Assembly (NCBI GenBank): GCA_023269545.1
Contig: JAHFTB010000017.1
Location: 1 to 48,143, forward strand
Source: Verrucomicrobiota bacterium
GTDB lineage: Bacteria; Verrucomicrobiota; Verrucomicrobiia; Chthoniobacterales; Xiphinematobacteraceae
DNA length: 48,143 nucleotides
Direction: 5' to 3'
Positions 34,207 to 42,652 of this stretch are shown here, piece by piece. A program made the translations under genes and the position numbers. A model generated the notes under the pieces. The model saw only the letters and a program-made list of their open reading frames with translations, ran no database searches and had not been told where the DNA came from. Numbering within the stretch: position 1 is the first letter of the stretch; every line of letters starts with the position of its first letter.

Positions 34207-35337
34207 ATGAAAATTCTCACTCTCTGTTATGAATTTCCTCCTATTGGGGGCGGAGGGGGGCGCGTTGCCGAAAAAATCGCCCAGGCATTGGCACAAAGAG
34301 GACATGAAGTCTGGGTCCAAACCGCCGGAATGCCCCATCTCGCTGGAGGGGAAATAAAGGGGGGGATACACATCCATCGCAGCCAAAGTTTTCGTCGAAG
34401 AGAGGACACCTGCTCTGTTGCGGAAATGGGACTTTACCTGGTTACCAATTTTTTCCCTGCCCTACGCCTTGCGCGACGGTGGAAGCCGGATGTTCTTCAT
34501 GTACATTTTGCGGTTCCCACTGGTGTCCTTGCTTGGGCCGTGCATTGCTTAACGGGGATTCCTTATGTACTCACCGCTCACTTGGGAGACGTGCCCGGTG
34601 GAGTTCCCGAACAAACTACTAGCTTATTTCGAATAGTCAAACCGCTGACAAATCCTGTTTGGCGTGATGCCGCGCAGGTCACTACCGTCAGCCATTTTGT
34701 TGCCGATCTTGCACAGAAGGCATATGGACGAGCACCCCTCGTAATTCATAATGGAATGCCTCCTCTTGCTCATAAGAGAGAGTTCATCACAGGAAATACG
34801 CTGCGTATTATTTTCATCGGACGCTTAAGCATTCAAAAAAATCCTTTGCTGGCAATTGAAGCTGTAGCAGCTATGTCGCAAAAAAATTGGAGTTTGGAAA
34901 TCATTGGCGAAGGACCTCTCGGGGCAGCTGTTCGCAATCGTGCGGCTTACCTGAAATTGGAAAAGCAGATTTCTTTTTTAGGTTGGCAAGGGGCCAGAGA
35001 GGTTGCCGATCTGCTTTTGCGTGCAGATGTTCTTCTGATGCCCTCTCTTCAAGAGGGATTGCCCATGGCTGGCATTGAGGCGCTTCACCATGGACTGTCC
35101 ATTGTGGGAAGCGACATTGGCGGTTTGCAGGATGTGATCGCGGATTCCGTGAATGGCTTCCTTTGTTCATTATCCGCACAGGAGTTTGCCAGTCGGCTCG
35201 ACTCCTTGGCCGCTTCTCCGGAACTTCTTTTGGCTCAAATGCGAGCCAGTCTGGAAAAGGCAAAAGATTTTAATTTTGCATCCTCTGTGGATGTATATGA
35301 AGATATGTTAAGGGTAGCTGCAAAAAGAGAGGGATGA
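34207..35337 (+). CDS. Family 4 glycosyltransferase
   Basis: 376 residues from the ATG at 34207, placed by the conserved start MKILTLCYEFPPIGGGGGRV (donor/acceptor loop). The C-terminal half has FIGRLSIQKNPLLAIEA and the nucleotide-sugar motif SLQEGLPMAGIEALHHGLSIVGS. Retaining GT-B enzyme, no signal or membrane helix. An upstream in-frame start overlaps asnB and adds nothing conserved. Likely adds a sugar in the same polysaccharide as the GT2 and asnB products; donor unknown. Confidence 0.9.
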   Translation: MKILTLCYEFPPIGGGGGRVAEKIAQALAQRGHEVWVQTAGMPHLAGGEIKGGIHIHRSQSFRRREDTCSVAEMGLYLVTNFFPALRLARRWKPDVLHVHFAVPTGVLAWAVHCLTGIPYVLTAHLGDVPGGVPEQTTSLFRIVKPLTNPVWRDAAQVTTVSHFVADLAQKAYGRAPLVIHNGMPPLAHKREFITGNTLRIIFIGRLSIQKNPLLAIEAVAAMSQKNWSLEIIGEGPLGAAVRNRAAYLKLEKQISFLGWQGAREVADLLLRADVLLMPSLQEGLPMAGIEALHHGLSIVGSDIGGLQDVIADSVNGFLCSLSAQEFASRLDSLAASPELLLAQMRASLEKAKDFNFASSVDVYEDMLRVAAKREG

Positions 35338-35342
35338 ATGCT

Positions 35343-36287
35343 TTAAATAGACTGATCTTCATACCATTCAAACATGGGTCCCGATATGCATTTACTTGCT
35401 AAGTGTGGATATTCCTTAATTGATTCCGCGTATTTGGATTTAATAAATTCGGGGGGATGGTTTGTCTTTCGAAGATCTTGCATGAGGATTGCAAATTCTG
35501 CCCTATCTGCAATTTCTTTAACGAAATTTTCTTCCCATTTGGGGTGTATGGTTTCCAATACTTTGTCCATTTTTTCCTTGGTAAATTTTATAATAGAGAA
35601 TCCGTTATTTTTTTCAATATTTTCTAAGTTTATACTACAGGCTAATGCTCCTCCTTTGTGAGCGATTTCAGCGATGGTTGGGTTGGATGTTTGTATTGCT
35701 AGAGAAAATATTAAATGAATTTCCTCCATGTCAAAAATATGATTTTCCACTAGCAACTTTAAGAACTCTTCATTTTCAACATTTCTCTCCTTAAAAAATG
35801 GGATCAGGTAGTCACATTTCCGATTGCGGGGATGAGGTCTTATTGCAGAGGTATTGCATTTTTTTTCATAGTCTTGCTTATATTTCTCCAAAAATCCGAC
35901 TTTAAACAGAGTCTTGGCACTTTCAAAATCATTACTTTCAAGACAATCATGAAAAAGTTTGTATATCTCCAGTCCAAAGGAAGTCTTTGTGGTTTTTTCT
36001 TTAGTGCTAGATGATTGTATCTCAGCTATTTTTTTTGGATCTAAATTTGTAAATGTGCTGGAAAATTCAGTAATCTCGGAAGAGCAATTATTATATTTTA
36101 TGGTGTACGATTTTTTTGTGAAATTATTAGAAACATCGCAACAGAATATCTTTGTTCTTGGTCTATTCTCTGAAATTTTTTTGCTGGTGGCAGGTAATGC
36201 TGTATTCTGCTGAGTTGTTTGCTGATCAGAGGTGTTAGTATGAGGATTTTGCTGGGTTGCTGATAGTATTAATTTGGATGCAAACAT
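35343..36287 (-). CDS. Orphan AT-rich protein, helix-rich
   Basis: 314 residues, not recognised. The N-terminal 45 residues are low-complexity Thr/Gln/Asn/Ser (TSDQQTTQQNTALPATSK) and probably unstructured. From about residue 110 it is predicted-helical with antiparallel-pair spacing (FESAKTLFKVGFLEKYKQ, NEEFLKLLVENHIFDMEE, NPTIAEIAHKGGALACSIN), reminiscent of degenerate ankyrin-type repeats without a clear consensus. Much more AT-rich than the glycosyltransferase ending 5 bp away (convergent). A disordered N-terminus plus a solenoid-like body is common in secreted effectors; no secretion signal can be proved. Confidence 0.65.
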   Translation of the reverse strand: MFASKLILSATQQNPHTNTSDQQTTQQNTALPATSKKISENRPRTKIFCCDVSNNFTKKSYTIKYNNCSSEITEFSSTFTNLDPKKIAEIQSSSTKEKTTKTSFGLEIYKLFHDCLESNDFESAKTLFKVGFLEKYKQDYEKKCNTSAIRPHPRNRKCDYLIPFFKERNVENEEFLKLLVENHIFDMEEIHLIFSLAIQTSNPTIAEIAHKGGALACSINLENIEKNNGFSIIKFTKEKMDKVLETIHPKWEENFVKEIADRAEFAILMQDLRKTNHPPEFIKSKYAESIKEYPHLASKCISGPMFEWYEDQSI

Positions 36288-36416
36288 TTAATTAATAAAT
36301 ATTGCTTCAGGTGTAATATCCATTATGAAAATGGAGTAGTCGATACGTCCTTTTTAGGAGTAGGAAATACCGATAGTTGCTGATGAAGCAGTAAAGGGCT
36401 TCACCAAAACGATCTC

Positions 36417-37040
36417 TTATATTGCCGGAAAGATGCCGAGGCGAACATACTCTCGGAATAATTCGCGTCCTTCCCTACCTGAATAGGTGTGGGAAGGGAC
36501 CCATTCACGGTGCAATCGAAAGTAAGGATCGAAAAGTAAATCTAATTCCTCTTGGTGCGTGGGAAATGGCGGACCTTTTACCACATCCGGATTCATATAA
36601 AAACAGGCTAGGAAAATTCCTTCCGGGCGAATCACGGTCGCTAATGAACGGGCATAGTGGGGACGGTTGGACGGAGGGATGGCACAATAGCAGGTGTGTT
36701 CGAAAGCGCCTAAGAATCGTGCTGTCCACGCTTGAGGAGGCTTCAATATATCGCCTGCTTGAAAGTGTGCATTCCGAGATGCTTTCCGATGCTGTGCTGC
36801 GTGAACGGCTTCGTTCGAAATATCCACTCCTAAGACTGAAGTTCCTGTTTTTGCAATGGCTTGCACATCGTGTCCTCGCCCACATCCAGGGACCACAATT
36901 TCGCCGGGAAAGTGATGTTGGGAAAGCCAATGCACCAGTTCCGGATGCGCTTCTCCGTAATCCCAAGGAGTATCCCCGGCGCAATAGCGCGCATTCCAAT
37001 CAGTGTCGTCGGATCCAGCGGCTTCCCAAAGAGATTCCAT
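36417..37040 (-). CDS. TPMT-family SAM-dependent methyltransferase
   Basis: 207 residues from the ATG at 37040. The start pattern DWNARYCAGDTPWDYGEAHPEL and SAM motif I VVPGCGRGHDV followed by VLGVDISNEAV and CYCAIPP are typical of the thiopurine S-methyltransferase-like family (thiol or halide methyl transfer). It overlaps the 3' end of the upstream methyltransferase by 41 bp, so the two are cotranscribed. Substrate not readable; a small thiol is plausible given its partner. Confidence 0.82.
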   Translation of the reverse strand: MESLWEAAGSDDTDWNARYCAGDTPWDYGEAHPELVHWLSQHHFPGEIVVPGCGRGHDVQAIAKTGTSVLGVDISNEAVHAAQHRKASRNAHFQAGDILKPPQAWTARFLGAFEHTCYCAIPPSNRPHYARSLATVIRPEGIFLACFYMNPDVVKGPPFPTHQEELDLLFDPYFRLHREWVPSHTYSGREGRELFREYVRLGIFPAI

Positions 37041-37785
37041 ATTGAAATTTTCGTGCGTGTTCACGAATCAGAAAAGGAAGATCTATTTTTTTCTCCAGTT
37101 CAAAATGTGGGAAAAGAGTTTCTTTCAGCGCTTCCCAACCCGGAGAGTCTTTTGATCCTAACCATGCGGATTGTGGTGTAAATTCTTCTAACCAACTAAA
37201 TGGGGTGGTTAAAAGCAGTTGTCCTCCCGGATGGACTAGAGAGGGAAGTGACTTTAAAAACCGTTGAGGATTGGGCAATCGGCAGAGAAGATTAGCTGCG
37301 AGGACCACGTCGAATTTTCCTAATTCCGCAGGAAGATTCATTGCGTCTCCTACTTGAAAAGTAACGCGGTTCCGAGAAATTTCCGGCGGCACCTGTGCAG
37401 TGAATGATGCGGTCAGCTTTCCTTCGATAGGTTTGTGAGTGTGCAGTTTTCCTTGGACCGCTAGTATGGAAGCGGTGGAGATAAACTTTTGAGAAAAGTC
37501 TATTCCTTTCACTTGGTGACAATGCCGTGCCAGTTCAAATGCGGAGGCGCCCACGGCACATCCTAGGTCTAATGCCCTCGCGGTGGGGGAAATACGCGAG
37601 GGGTCTAATAGCTCATGAACGGTTCGCTGTGGAAATCCCACTGCTTCCAGTGGTCCGGGGAGGCCGTTTAAGAGATCCTCGCCGGAGCCATAGTGAAGAA
37701 GCAGATATTCCGCCAGAAGGCGTTTGCTTTCATAGACCTCAGGACCTAAAAAAGACGCGAAAAAAAAGTCGAAAATGGATCTCAA
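37000..37785 (-). CDS. Stand-alone OvoA C-terminal-type methyltransferase (putative 4-mercaptohistidine N1-methyltransferase)
   Basis: 261 residues. It begins VYESKRLLAEYLLLHYG, the entry motif of the methyltransferase domain of ovothiol synthase OvoA, followed by SAM motif I ALDLGCAVGASAFELAR, FQVGDAMNLP and the closing KFQYGISLGSRWIRR segment. In many bacteria this domain is the C-terminus of OvoA, which methylates 4-mercaptohistidine to ovothiol A; here it is a separate gene and no sulfoxide-synthase domain occurs in the window. It overlaps the TPMT-like gene. Assignment from recalled family motifs (TIGR04345); function inferred. Confidence 0.75.
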   Translation of the reverse strand: MRSIFDFFFASFLGPEVYESKRLLAEYLLLHYGSGEDLLNGLPGPLEAVGFPQRTVHELLDPSRISPTARALDLGCAVGASAFELARHCHQVKGIDFSQKFISTASILAVQGKLHTHKPIEGKLTASFTAQVPPEISRNRVTFQVGDAMNLPAELGKFDVVLAANLLCRLPNPQRFLKSLPSLVHPGGQLLLTTPFSWLEEFTPQSAWLGSKDSPGWEALKETLFPHFELEKKIDLPFLIREHARKFQYGISLGSRWIRRH

Positions 37786-37817
37786 GAATTGGACTGGATA
37801 GAGAAAGTTTTTCGTAA

Positions 37818-37899
37818 CTGACGTTACGTATTTTTAGGAGCTCTGGGAGCAAAAAAACCATTTTAGCCCACAAGGTGTCTCTTTTTTGCGTCACATCAC
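37818..37899 (-). repeat. MITE-like element, copy 7a (tandem pair)
   Basis: Minus-oriented, plus-strand CTGACGTTACGT through CACATCAC. Left flank CGTAA differs from the spacer TTAAGTAA (37900-37907), so this outer boundary has diverged or was rearranged. It begins 33 bp upstream of the start of the ovoA-type methyltransferase gene. Confidence 0.88.
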
Positions 37900-37907
37900 T
37901 TAAGTAA

Positions 37908-37987
37908 CTGACGTTACGTATTTTTAGGAGCTCTGGGAGCAAAAAACCATTTTAGCCCACAAGGTTTCCTTTTTTGCGTCACATCAC
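37908..37987 (-). repeat. MITE-like element, copy 7b
   Basis: Second unit at a 90-bp period; flanked on both sides by TTAAGTAA (37900-37907 and 37988-37995), a perfect 8-bp direct repeat. The three bases right after it (TTA) are the stop codon of the convergent M29-like gene. Confidence 0.9.
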
Positions 37988-39220
37988 TTAAGTAAGAAGG
38001 CTATTCAGATAGTCGGAAGGTTCAAAATTTTCGATCAAAGTTTTTGTTTCTCCCTCGCGGAACATACGTACTTGGGTGACGAGAATTTCCGGCGTTTTAG
38101 TAGGAGAAAAAAGAATGTCATCGTGAGAGGCGTTCGACTTTTCTTTAAACTTATCTGGTGTGAGAGATCCACCCAGATGATCGCTCCGGCCGGTGGCCAC
38201 ATGGAGCGTTCCACGAATTTTTTCATCCTGAATATCGCATCCTGAAGGTGGTAAAATCTGGGTACCGAAACCCAATTCTCCCAGTTCTCCGACCACTGGG
38301 TCGCTTTTGAGTTTGCGATTATGTTCTCGGACGGTTTCCGGATTTCCTTGCAAAAAATCAGCTTGAGTAATGCGGCCTTTTTCCACCCGCATGAGGCCTA
38401 GAGTGCCCTCTTCATATTTCATGGGGAAGCTTCCTTCTGCTCCGACTGGAACAAAGTAGACTTCGCCGGCAGGAAGATTAGCCACATCGGGTTCTTTGCC
38501 ACGGCAGAGTCCATGGCTTTTTTGTGCTTCTTGTCCGCCAAGATGCAAACGAAGTGTCTGAGACTGTCCGGCTGTCTCGAAATCAATTTCAATCCATTCC
38601 GCGCGAGTCATTCCCAGACGCAATTTTTCCGCTTCTTCGCTCACTTCGTCATAATTTACGCATAATCCCGTGTTGAGAATGGTTTGATTCAGACCGTGAA
38701 GAGTGGCTCCCCGAAAACCATAGCGTTTGGCAAAGGCGGTTAAAGGAGCTGTCGCTGAATAAGTGGAGATGCAAAGAATGAGATCATAGTGAGGATAGAC
38801 ATCCTTTTCTAAGCTGACTGTCCGGCCGTCCAGCGCCCGCGCTGCGTCAGGTAAATCCAAATTGCTGCCTCCAGTAATCTGATATGCATACAGATCTCCT
38901 CCTAACAGGCCGAATTCTTGAAGGACCGCATCTTGAAGCGGACGATAAAAATATTCGTAAGCATGGTGTTGGATGGACAGGGCGGGATATCTCAGAAAAG
39001 TCCATCCATCCAAATCTTGTATCTTTTCCAAATCGATCAAGATAGCGATGCGTTGTCCCTTTTCAGGAGCAAAAACCGTTTTTAGCAGTCTGGAGAGTTG
39101 AAAAGGAGGGAAGTTTCTTTTTGCAACTTGTTCGGAGATAGTTTTTTTCATTAAAACGTGAGCGATAAGATAAAATGACAAAAATAGAGAGAGAGCGAGA
39201 GAGAGAAAACGGATCTTCAT
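37988..39220 (-). CDS. M29-type aminopeptidase-like protein
   Basis: 410 residues as drawn. The C-terminal half has NLPAGEVYFVPVGAEGSF, GTLHVATGRSDHLGG and SHDDILFSP, which resemble the metal-binding and substrate segments of M29 (leucyl aminopeptidase/aminopeptidase T) enzymes. The first 23 residues look like a signal peptide but are encoded by the complement of a GA tract (39186-39206), so they may be spurious; an ATG at 39151 would give 387 residues, cytoplasmic as usual for M29. The annotated start overlaps the divergent gene by 46 bp. Its stop abuts mobile copy 7b. Confidence 0.65.
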   Translation of the reverse strand: MKIRFLSLALSLFLSFYLIAHVLMKKTISEQVAKRNFPPFQLSRLLKTVFAPEKGQRIAILIDLEKIQDLDGWTFLRYPALSIQHHAYEYFYRPLQDAVLQEFGLLGGDLYAYQITGGSNLDLPDAARALDGRTVSLEKDVYPHYDLILCISTYSATAPLTAFAKRYGFRGATLHGLNQTILNTGLCVNYDEVSEEAEKLRLGMTRAEWIEIDFETAGQSQTLRLHLGGQEAQKSHGLCRGKEPDVANLPAGEVYFVPVGAEGSFPMKYEEGTLGLMRVEKGRITQADFLQGNPETVREHNRKLKSDPVVGELGELGFGTQILPPSGCDIQDEKIRGTLHVATGRSDHLGGSLTPDKFKEKSNASHDDILFSPTKTPEILVTQVRMFREGETKTLIENFEPSDYLNSLLT

Positions 39221-40974
39221 ATAATTGTTTGCGAGACAAATGGGAAGTATGGATTGTTTTGATTTTCGCTTTTCTTTACTATGCTTCGTACTATCGGAGT
39301 GGCCTCAATTTGGGAGGGGAAGGGGGGACGGTAGGTGTCATTGCCATGCGTCTGCTTGAGGGGCAAAAGCCCATTGTGGATACTTTTCTCGGGTACAATG
39401 TGCTTTGGTTTTATCCGATAGCCTGGCTATTTGAAATATTTGGACCGTATTTTCTAGTAATAAAAATATATTTCTTTTCCCTCTGCACCATTACTGCGCT
39501 CCTGGCTACGTTCTTAGTACGACGGGCGACGGGCTCTTCTGTCCTCGCTGCGGGCACGGGTTTATTGCTGGTTTTAATTCCGGGGATGCAGTTCAGAAAC
39601 TATCTGCCATTTTTGGCTGTGTTGAATATGGTCACCCTATCTCAAGCATTCGTGTTTCCTCACAAGGGTTATTGGCAGAGAGGCATTTGGATGATACTTG
39701 CCGGTTTGGCCCTAGGGCTGACGTATTTGATTCGCATTGATTTAGGGCACTTAATGACGGTCCTGGTATTAGCATTACTCCTTGTTTTTCCTTGGTCCAC
39801 AGCACTGGGTCCTTTCCGTGGATGGGGCATGGGGCTCGGAGGCGTGCTTACAATAGGCATTTTTGCTGTGGCTCTTCATATTCCGATGCTCTGGTATGCT
39901 CATCAGCGGGGATTTCAGCAGCAATTTCTCGGACAGTATGAGGGCTGGGCAAATTATATCAAATCCCAAGCGGGCGAACAAATTTACAATAATTTTAAGC
40001 AAATGTGCCGGATCCCACCTCGTCAAATAAAAGAGCCGGGAAGCGTTCCAGTGACGACGGCAACAACAGCTGCACAAAAGGACACACAAGCTACCTTGAG
40101 TCGCCCTTCTGTTTCGGATGTGATCCAAGACAAATCAGTGAGACGCATGTTTGCGTGGATAGTGTATTTTCCTATTCCGATTGCGATTCTCATTTTCGTT
40201 GGAATGGGTGCACTTTGGCTGGTAAGCGCACTGAAACGTAATTTTGAAGAATGCCAGCGCACCTTAGGGATTCTAGTCGCATTGGGATGCGCGTTGACTC
40301 TCTTTCCTCAATATTTCTTTTTTCGGCCCGATACACCGCACGTCAGCGAATTCATGGTGCCCTTCGTAGTGACCATGGTCCTCGCCTGCACACAAGCCGC
40401 TCGAATGGTCCAACGAAGCGGGCGCGCGCTCACATGGGGATACACCCTAATTCTTTTTTTCTTTTGTATTCCCGATGTCGTTGCCCATGTGTCAAACGGA
40501 CTGAGACGAGAATCTTCCGGAAGCTTTGCTGCGCGCCATCACAGAAACATGGAATTTGTTGCATCCAACGGGGTCCGTGTTTTAGTCAATCCCGAGGAAT
40601 TTTCAGACTTACACGGACTCTACTCCGCGATAGTAGACCACTCGAAGCCCACTGATTGGCTCATTTGCTATCCCTATTCTCCTACAATTAATTTTATGAC
40701 AAATAGGCGGAGCTACGAATACAACCTCTATACCGACAACGCGACAGGAGGAAAAAAATTCGATTCCGTCACAATAGAAAAAATTCTCCGTTTCCGGCCT
40801 GCTGTCATAGTCATCAGTAATAATCCAATTAATAGAAACGAATTTTCATGCTTTAAAAATTGGGCCGCCCCCACTTACGAATTCATAAAAGATCACTACA
40901 AGCTTGTAGGTGTCTACGGCTCACATGAAGTTTATGCTTGGAAAAAGGATAGCCCTACCCCTCGAAAGGAATAA
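39175..40974 (+). CDS. Polytopic GT-C (GT39/PMT-like) membrane protein
   Basis: Up to 599 residues with about ten transmembrane helices between residues 25 and 450 and a soluble C-terminal tail ending GVYGSHEVYAWKK. The first loop, GGEGGTVGVIAMRLLEGQKPIVDTF-type (acidic residue, then LEGQKP), matches the pattern of dolichyl/undecaprenyl-phosphate-mannose-type glycosyltransferases. The leader MTKIERERERENG comes from a GA repeat; a TTG at 39229 just before the first helix is an alternative start that removes the overlap with the divergent gene. Enzyme class is likely, acceptor unknown. Confidence 0.75.
   Translation: MTKIERERERENGSSYNCLRDKWEVWIVLIFAFLYYASYYRSGLNLGGEGGTVGVIAMRLLEGQKPIVDTFLGYNVLWFYPIAWLFEIFGPYFLVIKIYFFSLCTITALLATFLVRRATGSSVLAAGTGLLLVLIPGMQFRNYLPFLAVLNMVTLSQAFVFPHKGYWQRGIWMILAGLALGLTYLIRIDLGHLMTVLVLALLLVFPWSTALGPFRGWGMGLGGVLTIGIFAVALHIPMLWYAHQRGFQQQFLGQYEGWANYIKSQAGEQIYNNFKQMCRIPPRQIKEPGSVPVTTATTAAQKDTQATLSRPSVSDVIQDKSVRRMFAWIVYFPIPIAILIFVGMGALWLVSALKRNFEECQRTLGILVALGCALTLFPQYFFFRPDTPHVSEFMVPFVVTMVLACTQAARMVQRSGRALTWGYTLILFFFCIPDVVAHVSNGLRRESSGSFAARHHRNMEFVASNGVRVLVNPEEFSDLHGLYSAIVDHSKPTDWLICYPYSPTINFMTNRRSYEYNLYTDNATGGKKFDSVTIEKILRFRPAVIVISNNPINRNEFSCFKNWAAPTYEFIKDHYKLVGVYGSHEVYAWKKDSPTPRKE
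39186..39206. repeat. GA dinucleotide tract at a head-to-head gene start
   Basis: 21 bases of alternating AG interrupted by one C, lying inside the start regions of both divergent genes. It encodes RERERE on one strand and Leu/Ser/Ala-rich residues on the other. Length change would alter both N-termini or move a start out of frame, so it could be phase-variable. Confidence 0.7.
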
Positions 40975-41019
40975 GGCTATATTATATCAATATTATGGCT
41001 CTCCGCTACGAAGAGTGGG

Positions 41020-42144
41020 TTAATGGACTGGCTCGTGGCTTATCTCCGAAGGCTTTAAATAGAAGCCTTCATGTACAAGCGTTTTTTGTTTGTAATCAAT
41101 TCCATTTATATCATCCGCTTCCTGATCGTGTTTCATATTGGATAATTGATTCGATCGTATAGCGTCTAGAGATTTTTCTATGGCTTTTAAAGCGTTTCTT
41201 ATTGTGGTCTCAGTAGTTGTATCTCTGTCTTTCGGATCTAAATTTGCCCATGGGGTGTATGTATCTTTAATTTTAGTAAATTCATTTTCTATAATTGATA
41301 CATCGTTCAAACACTTTTTAGAGGTATTGCTTCTATCAAAAAATTCTGCGAATACTAGATTATCTGATGTTAAGATCTTGTTGGAAAGCAAGTTATTAAT
41401 CTTAATTTGGTCTGCACTAGGAAATTTTTTTAAAACTTTTTTAACTTCTGAATTAGCAAATCCCGATAGGTTTCTTTCACTTCAAGTTGCATTTTCCAGA
41501 TCCTTGTTTACTGCTTTTTTACTTTTATATATTTCCTTTCCATTGTGCTGCTGGGAACATACATCAAGGTGATTGGCTAAATCCTGTACGGTCTTGATTT
41601 TCGCTTCAGGTAGTAATTTTAAATTCATCTTGCTTATCTGTGCCATAGACATGTTTGCTGCTTTCAGAAATTCATTAGTAATTGGAATATTTTTATTGGG
41701 AATTTTATCACTTAGCATATTACAATTATTTGTTAAATAATCGTTGTGCGATTCAAGATTTGTTGTGACACGTTTAATTTTTTCTTCATTGAAATTCAAT
41801 TGGTCAGAGACTGGAATTAGATTTACAGTTGAAATTTTTTCGGTTAATTATTCCATAGCAACGTCGTTATCTGCAGTTGATTGCTTCTTGGATTTTTTGT
41901 CTTCACTGTAATAGATCGGGCTGGCTTTCTAGTATCAGTAGAACAGCATGCTGAGCTGCTGGAAAATTCAGCAGTATTGTTATCTATTTCCAATATGAGT
42001 AGGCCCTGAGCGATAGTTGGCTTCTGTAGTGTATGTTGTGTCAACGGGAAAGCTTGTTGGAAATTCGGGATTCGGGGATGTGGATTTTGGGGTAGGAGTA
42101 GCGCTTAGTGGGGTAGGGAATGAGGTGGTGATTGAGCTGTTCAT
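41020..42144 (-). pseudogene. Decayed orphan gene with Pro/Thr/Ser-rich N-terminus
   Basis: Reconstructed across frames. ATG at 42144-42142 opens a Pro/Thr/Ser-rich stretch (MNSSITTSFPTPLSATPTPK...) ending at TAA 41982-41980. A second frame (to 41844) carries DNNTAEFSSSSACCSTDTRK. A third frame from about 41838 runs to 41020, broken by an in-frame TGA at 41484-41482; the sequence continues SERNLSGFANSEVKKVLKKF after it, so the two parts were one helical, Lys/Asn-rich protein. TGA is used as a real stop elsewhere (purN), so recoding is unlikely. Composition matches the orphan genes at 231 and 35343; both contain an NLDPK motif here and at 35343. Confidence 0.6.
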
Positions 42145-42652
42145 ATATTGTAAGTATTGTAAGTATTGTTACTGCAAGCTTAGCCTTGCTTGTAAGGATG
42201 TATTAAAGCGGAAGCTCAATGTGGTTTTCAGCAGGGAATTTTAGGGAAATGCAACCTATTGCATTATACGGAAAGATACGCCTATTGCCTGCTATTCAGA
42301 TTGAGCTAAGTTTTTAAAAGAAAGAGACGAGGTATTTTAAAAGCAAATGGATCCCTCGCACCGCGAGGGACTTATGTTGGGCATGGCGTGTCACTCAGGA
42401 AATCTTCCGCCTGCGTGGAGGATGCTACCTTGGCAGTGGTAATGGACGGAACTAGGAAGACTTGAGGAATTGTCTGCTTTCCGGTAGACTTCCTAGTATG
42501 GATTCGCTTGAAGATCTGCTAAACCGTTCTGAAGGGGAAACATGGGAATTCCGCTCTATTTAAAATCTTACACAATATGGAAGAGATTGCGCAAACACCT
42601 TGAAAGGGCTAGCCTCAAAAAGCTGCGATTGTCTTGCATGAACTGAAGGGGT
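42145..42652. other. Intergenic region, about 500 bp
   Basis: Begins with a tandem 9-bp repeat (ATTGTAAGT, about 2.5 units, 42147-42170), just upstream of the decayed gene's ATG. It includes a compact hairpin at 42352-42370. No gene recognised. Confidence 0.4.
42352..42370. terminator. GC-rich hairpin, terminator-like
   Basis: TCCCTCGC-ACC-GCGAGGGA is a perfect 8-bp stem with a 3-nt loop. Neither side has a strong T-run (minus side continues with a mixed T-rich stretch), so whether it terminates transcription, and of which gene, is uncertain; it lies about 280 bp beyond the stop of the J-domain gene. Confidence 0.4.

Noticed and set aside
41482-41484. In-frame TGA as a recoded codon (selenocysteine or Trp)
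   Set aside because: TGA is a real stop in purN and others here, the region also has frameshifts, and no SECIS-like structure was evident; gene decay is simpler.
42017-42244. 75-residue plus-strand open frame, Gly/Val-rich
   Set aside because: It is the antisense reading of the Pro/Thr/Ser-rich start of the decayed gene.
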